From Massilia sp. (GTDB lineage Bacteria; Pseudomonadota; Gammaproteobacteria; Burkholderiales; Burkholderiaceae_D): a DNA stretch of 7,693 bases. A model generated the notes under the pieces. It was not told where the DNA came from and searched no databases. It saw nothing but the letters and a program-made list of their open reading frames with translations. Made by a program: the position numbers and the translations under genes. Position 1 is the stretch's first letter. Each line of letters starts with the position of its first letter. Positions 1-5,361 of this stretch are shown one piece after another. The stretch covers positions 1-7,693 of the forward strand of contig JAQGNM010000352.1 of the NCBI GenBank assembly GCA_028291845.1, in the 5' to 3' direction.

Positions 1-177
1 CATTTATTTTGGGTCATATCAAAGAGGAAATACCCATGTGTACAGGTGAGAAGCCACATTCACTGTCTTTTATAAGTGCCTAATTTAACGACGTATTTTT
101 ACTTTAGCCTACTTCAGGGAAGTGCGCTAAGTCATTGACTTCATTAGCAAATTTCCCATTTTCGCGACGAAAACCGC
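1..177. other. AT-rich intergenic leader upstream of the dcw promoter
   Basis: I find no convincing protein gene or RNA gene here. The stretch is visibly richer in A and T than the coding DNA that follows, as expected for an intergenic region. It holds a 15-codon ORF with a good Shine-Dalgarno sequence (36-83, see findings), two short dyads (111-123 and 129-141), and a TTGACT hexamer at 135-140 with only a poor -10 match 16-17 bases downstream. No strong GC-rich hairpin with a T-run is visible, so the terminator of the preceding gene is probably outside the window. The whole gene-free stretch is 1-303; its second half holds the promoter and MraZ boxes listed separately. Confidence 0.6.
111..141. 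repeat. Pair of short inverted repeats upstream of the dcw promoter
   Basis: Two 13-base dyads lie next to each other. ACTTCAGGGAAGT (111-123) has 5-base arms around a 3-base centre. AAGTCATTGACTT (129-141) has 6-base arms around a single base. Their centres are 18 bases apart, just under two helical turns. The second has too small a loop to form a hairpin, so a protein-binding site is more plausible than an RNA structure. It overlaps a TTGACT hexamer that could act as a -35 element. The binding protein, if any, is unknown, and short dyads also arise by chance in AT-rich DNA. Confidence 0.3.
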
Positions 178-206
178 TTGACCCTGCTCAGGCCATCCTC
201 TAAAGT
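178..206 (+). promoter_or_regulatory. Probable sigma70-type promoter of the dcw operon (Pmra)
   Basis: TTGACC at 178-183 matches the -35 consensus at 5 of 6 positions. A 17-base spacer separates it from TAAAGT at 201-206, which matches the -10 consensus at 4 of 6. Transcription would start near 212-214, giving a leader of about 90 nt before mraZ. The last two bases of the -10 hexamer are the first two of the MraZ-type repeat array, a layout that suits autorepression by MraZ. The match is by eye; the start site is inferred. Confidence 0.6.
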
Positions 207-240
207 GGGTGAACGTGTGGAAAAGTGTAGTTTTGTGGGA
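205..240 (+). promoter_or_regulatory. MraZ operator: four direct repeats with 10-bp period
   Basis: Four GTG-core repeats recur at exactly 10-base intervals: GTGGGT (205-210), GTGTGG (215-220), GTGTAG (225-230) and GTGGGA (235-240). The spacers are four A/T/G/C-mixed bases each. In E. coli, MraZ binds TGGGN direct repeats separated by 5 bases (10-bp period) upstream of its own gene; the first and last units here match TGGGN exactly and the two inner ones are degenerate. The array covers the end of the -10 hexamer and the predicted start site, so bound MraZ should block RNA polymerase. Position, period and the adjacent mraZ gene make the assignment strong; binding itself is inferred. Confidence 0.8.
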
Positions 241-303
241 GGAAATGCTCCCCGACGCGCAAACTAAACCGACCCGACTTCAACTACAACCAGGCATAAC
301 ACC

Positions 304-732
304 GTGTTTCAAGGCGCGTCCGCAATCAATCTCGATGCAAAAGGCAGGATGTCGATCCCCGCCAAGCATCGCGACGCGCTCGCCGTGCAATGCGAGGGCC
401 GCCTGACCTTGACCCGCCACCCGCACGGTTGCCTGTTGTTCTTTCCCCGCCCGGTGTGGGAAGCCCACCGCGAACAGATCGCCGCCTGGCCGATGTCGGC
501 GCGCGCCTGGCAGCGCATTTTTCTTGGCAACGCCTGCGACGTCGAGATGGATTCGGCCGGCCGCATCCTGATCGCGCCGGAACTGCGCAGCGCCGTCGGC
601 CTGTCCAAGGACGTCATGTTGCTCGGCATGGGCAGCCATTTTGAAATCTGGGACGCCGCCAAGCTGGCCGCGGACGAAGAGGAAGCCGTGGCCGGTGGCA
701 TGCCCGATGTTCTTTCGAATTTTTCCTTCTAA
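304..732 (+). CDS. mraZ: Transcriptional regulator MraZ
   Basis: First gene of the dcw cluster, encoding a DNA-binding protein of the SpoVT/AbrB-like fold that represses its own operon. The 142 residues are close to the family's usual 140-150. Two copies of the MraZ half-domain are visible, each with the D-x-x-G-R signature: D11-R15 followed by MSIPAKHR, and D83-R87 followed by ILIAPELR. The GTG at 304 is chosen because the product then begins MFQGASAINLD, matching the conserved family N-terminus. The Shine-Dalgarno sequence is weak (AGG at 292-294), suggesting modest translation, which fits a regulator. The C-terminus is acidic (DEEE at 124-127). MraZ proteins form ring-shaped oligomers that read repeated boxes, and such boxes occur just upstream at 205-240. 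rsmH starts 9 bases after the stop, so the two are almost certainly co-transcribed. Confidence 0.95.
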   Translation: MFQGASAINLDAKGRMSIPAKHRDALAVQCEGRLTLTRHPHGCLLFFPRPVWEAHREQIAAWPMSARAWQRIFLGNACDVEMDSAGRILIAPELRSAVGLSKDVMLLGMGSHFEIWDAAKLAADEEEAVAGGMPDVLSNFSF

Positions 733-741
733 GGCGCCGTG

Positions 742-1746
742 ATGACTGAACTGACGGTGGCTGAGGGGGCTGCGGGTGCTGGGTTTGCTAATTTTCAGCA
801 CCTGACCGTGTTACTCGACGAAGCGGTCGACGCGCTCGACCTGAGCGGCGCGCGCGCCGACGGCATCTATATAGACGGCACCTTCGGCCGAGGCGGCCAC
901 AGCCGCCTGATCCTGTCGCGCCTGGGGCCGCAGGGCCGCCTGATCGGCTTCGACAAAGACTTGCAGGCAATCGCCACCGCCAGGGAGATCGCCGACCCCC
1001 GCTTCAGCATTGTCCACGACAGCTTCGCCACCATGCAGACGGCGCTGGCCGAACTGGGCTTGCGCCAGGTGGACGGCATCCTGCTCGACCTCGGAATTTC
1101 TTCACCACAAGTGGACGACGCCGCCCGCGGATTTTCTTTCCGCAACGACGGTCCGCTCGACATGCGCATGGACACCACCCGCGGCATGTCGGCCGCCGCC
1201 TGGCTGGCCATTGAAACCGAACAAAAAATTGAAAAGGTTATACGAGAATATGGGGAAGAACGGTTTGCTTTTCAGATTGCAAAGGCGATTGTTGCTCGCC
1301 GGGCAGTCGAACCAATTTCAAGCACACGACAGCTTGCCGGTCTCGTGGCAAACGCGGTCAAGACTCGGGAAAAGGGCAAGGATCCGGCCACCCGCACCTT
1401 TCAGGCTATCCGGATTTTCATCAATCAAGAGCTTGAAGACCTCGCGGCAGGGCTGAACGCGGCCTACGCCATGCTGGCGCCCGGCGCACGCATGTCGGTG
1501 ATCAGCTTTCACTCGCTGGAAGACCGCATCGTCAAGCAGTTCTTCGCGTCGAAAGTCAAGCTCGAGCAGCCTGACCGCCGCTTGCCGATCCGCGCCGTCG
1601 ACCTGCCGCAGCCCTTGATGAAGCTGATCCTGAAAACCAAGCCGTCCGACCAGGAAGTTGCGGCCAATCCGCGCGCCCGCTCGGCGGTGCTGCGGGTGGC
1701 CGAACGTTTGCCGACGGCGAGTGGGTCGCAAAGGGCGGATGCATGA
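742..1746 (+). CDS. rsmH: 16S rRNA (cytosine(1402)-N(4))-methyltransferase RsmH (MraW)
   Basis: Transfers a methyl group from S-adenosylmethionine to N4 of C1402 in the 16S rRNA decoding centre. The 334 residues contain the full family signature set: HLTVLLDEAVDAL near the N-terminus, the SAM-binding loop DGTFGRGGH (45-53), LLDLGISSPQVD (114-125), GFSFRNDGPLDMRMD (130-144), RTFQAIR (218-224), SFHSLEDR (255-262) and a C-terminal ARSAVLRVAER. I prefer ATG 742 because AAGG (731-734), overlapping the mraZ stop, sits 7 bases before it. The GTG immediately upstream (739) is in frame and would add one residue. The 3' end overlaps ftsL by 4 bases. A sharply AT-rich patch (about 1211-1270, 35% GC by hand count) lies within the helical insert around YGEERF, but the protein motifs there are intact, so the gene looks functional. 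Confidence 0.97.
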   Translation: MTELTVAEGAAGAGFANFQHLTVLLDEAVDALDLSGARADGIYIDGTFGRGGHSRLILSRLGPQGRLIGFDKDLQAIATAREIADPRFSIVHDSFATMQTALAELGLRQVDGILLDLGISSPQVDDAARGFSFRNDGPLDMRMDTTRGMSAAAWLAIETEQKIEKVIREYGEERFAFQIAKAIVARRAVEPISSTRQLAGLVANAVKTREKGKDPATRTFQAIRIFINQELEDLAAGLNAAYAMLAPGARMSVISFHSLEDRIVKQFFASKVKLEQPDRRLPIRAVDLPQPLMKLILKTKPSDQEVAANPRARSAVLRVAERLPTASGSQRADA

Positions 1747-2015
1747 GCAATAAACTCAACCTCGTGCTGCTGGCGCTGCTGGTCGGCTGTGCCTTGTCGG
1801 TGGTGAAAGCGCAGTACATCGCGCGGCACCTGTTCATCGACCTGGAAGCCTTGCAGCAGCAGGCGCGCCAGCTCGACATCGACTGGGCGCAGCTGCAGCT
1901 GGACCAGTCGACCCTGGGCAAGAACGCCCGCATCGAGCAGATTGCCCGCACCGATTTGAACATGACGCCGCTGACCCCGGCGCGCACCCAATACCTGACG
2001 GAAGGCGCCAAATGA
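1743..2015 (+). CDS. ftsL: Cell division protein FtsL
   Basis: Small bitopic inner-membrane protein of the divisome. With FtsB and FtsQ it forms the complex that activates the FtsW-FtsI septal synthase. The 90 residues show a very short cytoplasmic tail, one hydrophobic segment (about 6-21, NLVLLALLVGCALSVV), then a periplasmic region rich in Leu, Gln and Ala (about 30-60) that looks like a coiled coil, and a conserved-looking end (RIEQIARTDLNMTPL). It is shorter than E. coli FtsL (121 residues), mainly through the short cytoplasmic tail, which appears normal for betaproteobacteria. ATG 1743 overlaps the rsmH stop as ATGA, with AGGG at 1732-1735 spaced 7 bases away. The 3' end overlaps ftsI in the same way. 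FtsL diverges strongly in sequence, so the call rests on position and topology as much as on residues. Confidence 0.93.
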   Translation: MSNKLNLVLLALLVGCALSVVKAQYIARHLFIDLEALQQQARQLDIDWAQLQLDQSTLGKNARIEQIARTDLNMTPLTPARTQYLTEGAK

Positions 2016-3796
2016 AGCGCGGCGGCGATAACAAGCGGGGCGAGCGCGTGGCCGCCTCGAAAGGCGTGAAGTTTTCCACCAGTCCCCTGCTGGCGGTGCG
2101 CCTGCCGACCTGGCGCTCGCGCGTGGTGCTGTTCGTGCTGTTCGCGGCGTTTGCCGCGCTGGCCGGCCGCGCCCTGTGGCTGCAGGCGGTGTCGAAGCAG
2201 AACCAGTTCCTGCAAAAGCAGGGCGCCAGCCGCTACGAGCGAACGCTCGAACTGCCGGCCACCCGCGGCAAGATCATGGACCGCAACGGCCAGGTGCTGG
2301 CCTCGTCGATTCCCGTCAAGGCGGTGTGGGCGATTCCCGAGGATGTGCTGGCCGAGCCGCCGGAAAAACTGCGCCAGCTGGCCAAGCTGCTCGACATGTC
2401 GGAAGCGGAACTGCGTAAAAAGCTCGATTCGGACCGCACCTTCGTTTACCTGAAGCGCCAGGTGGAGATGGACGTCATCGAACAGATCAACAAGCTGAAA
2501 ATCGACGGCCTCGACACCCGCAAGGAATACAAGCGTTTTTACCCGCAGGGCGAAGTGATGACCCACATGGTCGGCTTCACCAATGTCGAAGACGTCGGCC
2601 AGGAGAGCATGGAGCTGGCCCAGCAAAAAACCCTGGTCGGCGCCGTCGGCAGCCGCAAGGTGATCAAGGACCGTCTCGGCCATATCGTCGAAGACGTCGG
2701 CCTGTCGAAGGACCCGCACGACGGCAAGGATCTGACCCTGTCGGTCGACAGCAAGCTGCAGTACATCGCGTTCACCTCCATCAAGGAGGCGGTCGAAAAA
2801 TTCCACGCCAAGGCCGGCGCCGCCGTGGTGCTCGACGTGCACACCGGCGAAGTGCTGGCGCTTGCCAACTGGCCGACGTATAACCCGAACGACCGCAGCA
2901 AACTGACCGGCGAGCAGCTGAGGAACCGCGTCATTACCGATACCTTCGAACCTGGCTCGACCTTGAAGCCGTTTACGGTGGCGCTGGCGCTCGACACCAA
3001 CCGGGTCAAGCCAACGACAATGTTTGATACAACCCTTTCCGGTAGATACGTGGTGGGCGACCACACCATTCGCGACACCCACGCGCACGGCATGATCGAC
3101 GTTTCCACCATCATCCAAAAGTCCTCGAACATCGGCGTGTCGAAAATGGCGCTGGCGATGCCGTCGCAGGAAATGTGGGAGATGTTTACCAAGTCGGGCT
3201 TCGGCCAGGCGCCGCGCTTCGGTTTTCCCGGCGCCGTGGCAGGCCGGGTGCGGCCGTATAAATCGTGGCGGCCGGTGGAGCAGGCCAATATGTCCTTCGG
3301 CCAGGGCATCTCGGTGTCGCTGCTGCAGCTGGCGCGCTCCTACCTGATCTTCGCGCGCGACGGCGACATCATCCCGCTGTCGTTCCAGAAGGTGACGGAC
3401 AAGCCGGTCGGCCAGCAGGTGATTTCGCCAAAAACCGCCGCCGAAGTGCGCGCCATGCTGGAAATGGTGGTGCTGCCGGGCGGTACCGCCACCCAGGCGC
3501 AAGTGCCCGGCTACCGGGTCGGCGGCAAGACCGGCACGGCGCAAAAAGTCATCAACGGACGCTATTCGCAAACCCACTACATCGGTTCGTTTGCCGGCAT
3601 CGCGCCGATGTCGAATCCCCGTTTCGTCATCGCCGTGATGGTCGACGATCCGACCGGCGCGATTCACACCGGCGGCGGCGTGGCCGCGCCGACCTTCGCC
3701 GCGCTGGCCGCCAACGCCCTGCGCGCGGCCAATGTGCCGCCCGATTCGACGGTCACCGAAATCATCCATGCTGAAACCGCGCAGGAGGAGAACTGA
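2012..3796 (+). CDS. ftsI: Septal peptidoglycan D,D-transpeptidase FtsI (PBP3)
   Basis: Class B penicillin-binding protein that cross-links septal peptidoglycan together with the glycosyltransferase FtsW; target of several beta-lactams. The 594 residues are close to E. coli PBP3 (588). A basic cytoplasmic tail (1-37) precedes one membrane segment (about 38-57). The periplasmic dimerisation domain begins with ATRGKIMDRNGQVLA. The transpeptidase domain holds all three active-site motifs: S316-T-L-K319 (nucleophile Ser316), S371-S-N373 and K506-T-G508. The start overlaps the ftsL stop (ATGA), with GGAAGG (2000-2005) 6 bases before the ATG. The stop shares one base with the murE start, and its last codons carry the strong murE ribosome site. 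Nothing looks broken. A mildly AT-richer stretch occurs around 3011-3050. Confidence 0.97.
   Translation: MKRGGDNKRGERVAASKGVKFSTSPLLAVRLPTWRSRVVLFVLFAAFAALAGRALWLQAVSKQNQFLQKQGASRYERTLELPATRGKIMDRNGQVLASSIPVKAVWAIPEDVLAEPPEKLRQLAKLLDMSEAELRKKLDSDRTFVYLKRQVEMDVIEQINKLKIDGLDTRKEYKRFYPQGEVMTHMVGFTNVEDVGQESMELAQQKTLVGAVGSRKVIKDRLGHIVEDVGLSKDPHDGKDLTLSVDSKLQYIAFTSIKEAVEKFHAKAGAAVVLDVHTGEVLALANWPTYNPNDRSKLTGEQLRNRVITDTFEPGSTLKPFTVALALDTNRVKPTTMFDTTLSGRYVVGDHTIRDTHAHGMIDVSTIIQKSSNIGVSKMALAMPSQEMWEMFTKSGFGQAPRFGFPGAVAGRVRPYKSWRPVEQANMSFGQGISVSLLQLARSYLIFARDGDIIPLSFQKVTDKPVGQQVISPKTAAEVRAMLEMVVLPGGTATQAQVPGYRVGGKTGTAQKVINGRYSQTHYIGSFAGIAPMSNPRFVIAVMVDDPTGAIHTGGGVAAPTFAALAANALRAANVPPDSTVTEIIHAETAQEEN
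3783..3790 (+). promoter_or_regulatory. Strong ribosome binding site for murE
   Basis: AGGAGGAG lies inside the last codons of ftsI, 7 bases (counted from AGGAGG) before ATG 3796. It is the best Shine-Dalgarno match in the window. It fixes the murE start and suggests that murE is translated efficiently even without ribosomes arriving from ftsI. Confidence 0.75.
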
Positions 3797-5361
3797 TGGC
3801 TGTCTTGAAGGTCGCCGACATCGCGCAATGGATTGCCAAGGCGGCGCCGCAGGGCGCCCTGGCGTCCGACTCGCGCCGCGTGCAGCCCGGCGACGTGTTT
3901 TTTGCCTATGCTGCCGACGCTGGCGACGCCGGCGATGGCCGCGATTTTATTCAGGCGGCCATCGCGCAAGGCGCCGCCGCCGTGGTCCACGATCCGCGCG
4001 GGTTCGAATGGAATGCCGCCTGGAGCGTGCCGCACCTGGCGGTAGAGGAACTAAAAGCCAATGCCGGCCTGATCGCCCATGCTGTGCACGACCAGCCCGA
4101 CAGCGCCATGTTCAGCGTCGGCGTGACCGGCACCAACGGCAAGACCTCGATCGCGGTCTGGCTCGGCCAGGCCTTCTCCCGCCTGGGCGAGACGGCCGCC
4201 GTTATCGGCACCCTGGGCGTTGGCATTTTCAAGGGCCGCGCCGAGCCGCAATTCGACGTTACCGGCTACACCACGCCCGACGCCGTGCTGCTGGCGCAAA
4301 AACTCAAGGACGTGCGCGACGCCGGCGCCACCTCGCTCGCCATCGAGGTGTCGTCGATCGGCCTGGTGCAAGGACGCACGCTCGGCATGCATTTCGATGT
4401 CGCCGTGTTCACCAACCTGACGCGCGACCATCTCGATTTTCATGGCGATATGGCCAGTTACGAAGCGGCCAAGTTGAAACTGTTCGAGTGGCCCGGCTTG
4501 AAAACCGCCGTGATCAACCTCGACGACGCCGCCGGCCTGCGCTTGCTGGCCCACCTGCGCGCGCAGGTGCCGCAGGTGGCGCTGACGGGCTACACCTTGC
4601 AGGATCAGGCCGCGTTGCCCGACATCGACGGCGTGGCCATGCTGCGCGCGTCGCAATTCCGCAGCAAGCACGTCGGCACCGAATTTCACGTCGATACCCA
4701 GCTTGGGGGCGCCACCGTGAAAACCGCGCTGGTCGGCCATTTCAATGTCAGCAATGCGCTCGCGGTGCTGGGCACCTTGCTGGCCAAGGGCGTCGCGCTG
4801 CGCGCCGCCGCCGAGGCGCTGGAAAGCTTGACGCCGGCGCCGGGCCGCATGCAGCAGGTGGGCGGCGTGCAGGGCGCTGGCGGCCAGGAGCGGCCGATGG
4901 TGGTGGTCGACTATGCCCACACCCCGGACGCGCTGGAAAAAACCCTGTCGGCTTTAAAACAGGTGGCGGGCGAACGCGGCGGCCAGTTGTGGTGCGTGTT
5001 CGGCTGCGGCGGCGACCGCGATCCCGGCAAGCGCCCGCAGATGGGCGCCATTTCCCAGATCGCCGAGCACGTGCTGGTCACCAGCGACAATCCGAGAAGC
5101 GAAGAGCCGAACGCCATCATCGCCGACATCGTCGCCGGCATGGACCCGGCGCGCGCCGACAGCGCCATGCAAGCCATCGAAGACCGCGCCGCGGCCATCC
5201 TGCTGGCGGTCAAGCAGGCCGGCAAGAACGATGTGATCCTGTTGGCCGGCAAGGGCCACGAGCCGTACCAGGAAATCAAGGGACGCAAGATGGCGTTTTC
5301 CGACTTCGACCACGCCTCGCTGGCGCTGGCCGCGCGCGTCACCATGATGAGGACAAGCTGA
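3796..5361 (+). CDS. murE: UDP-N-acetylmuramoyl-L-alanyl-D-glutamate--2,6-diaminopimelate ligase MurE
   Basis: Cytoplasmic ATP-dependent Mur ligase that adds the third stem-peptide residue to UDP-MurNAc-L-Ala-D-Glu. The 521 residues (E. coli 495) show the three Mur domains. The N-terminal UDP-binding domain has SDSRR (24-28). The central ATPase domain has the P-loop G112-TNGKTS (112-118), YTTPDA (158-163), EVSSIGL (184-190) and FTNLTRDHLDFHGDM followed by YEAAK, where K226 is the expected carbamylated lysine. The C-terminal domain has DYAHTPD (372-378), GCGGDRDPGKRP, the DNPR motif (431-434) and GKGHE (485-489). DNPR is the family's marker for meso-diaminopimelate rather than lysine. It overlaps ftsI and murF by one base each. 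The +3-frame alternative through this region is a shadow of murF's frame. Many MurE proteins have EVSSHAL where this has EVSSIGL; I believe the latter is usual in Burkholderiales. Confidence 0.97.
   Translation: MAVLKVADIAQWIAKAAPQGALASDSRRVQPGDVFFAYAADAGDAGDGRDFIQAAIAQGAAAVVHDPRGFEWNAAWSVPHLAVEELKANAGLIAHAVHDQPDSAMFSVGVTGTNGKTSIAVWLGQAFSRLGETAAVIGTLGVGIFKGRAEPQFDVTGYTTPDAVLLAQKLKDVRDAGATSLAIEVSSIGLVQGRTLGMHFDVAVFTNLTRDHLDFHGDMASYEAAKLKLFEWPGLKTAVINLDDAAGLRLLAHLRAQVPQVALTGYTLQDQAALPDIDGVAMLRASQFRSKHVGTEFHVDTQLGGATVKTALVGHFNVSNALAVLGTLLAKGVALRAAAEALESLTPAPGRMQQVGGVQGAGGQERPMVVVDYAHTPDALEKTLSALKQVAGERGGQLWCVFGCGGDRDPGKRPQMGAISQIAEHVLVTSDNPRSEEPNAIIADIVAGMDPARADSAMQAIEDRAAAILLAVKQAGKNDVILLAGKGHEPYQEIKGRKMAFSDFDHASLALAARVTMMRTS
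5349..5353 (+). promoter_or_regulatory. Ribosome binding site that fixes the murF start
   Basis: GAGGA lies 7 bases before ATG 5361, inside the last codons of murE. It matters because the murF reading frame is open for a further 543 codons upstream. This site, the TGATG junction with murE and the family N-terminus all point to 5361 as the true start. Confidence 0.65.

Noticed and set aside
36..62. TGEKPH peptide in the short upstream ORF, resembling a C2H2 zinc-finger linker
   Set aside because: There are no Cys/His finger residues around it and the frame stops after 15 codons, so the match is coincidence.
135..163. TTGACT (135-140) as the main -35 element
   Set aside because: Hexamers 16-18 bases downstream (CATTTT, ATTTTC, TTTTCG) are poor -10 matches, while the 178-206 pair is clearly better and joins the MraZ boxes.
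209..406. Open frame of 65 codons starting at GTG 209, with an internal ATG at 245 just after GGAGG
   Set aside because: It runs out of frame into mraZ, the ATG is only 2 bases from the SD-like GGAGG, and the product resembles nothing. The GGAGG is better explained by the last MraZ box.
280..801. Antisense frame of 173 codons opposite mraZ
   Set aside because: It covers a clear mraZ gene on the other strand and shows no recognisable motif or ribosome site.
4342..4362. EVSSIGL in MurE in place of EVSSHAL as a possible active-site defect
   Set aside because: All other catalytic motifs are intact, and to my knowledge this variant is usual in Burkholderiales MurE.
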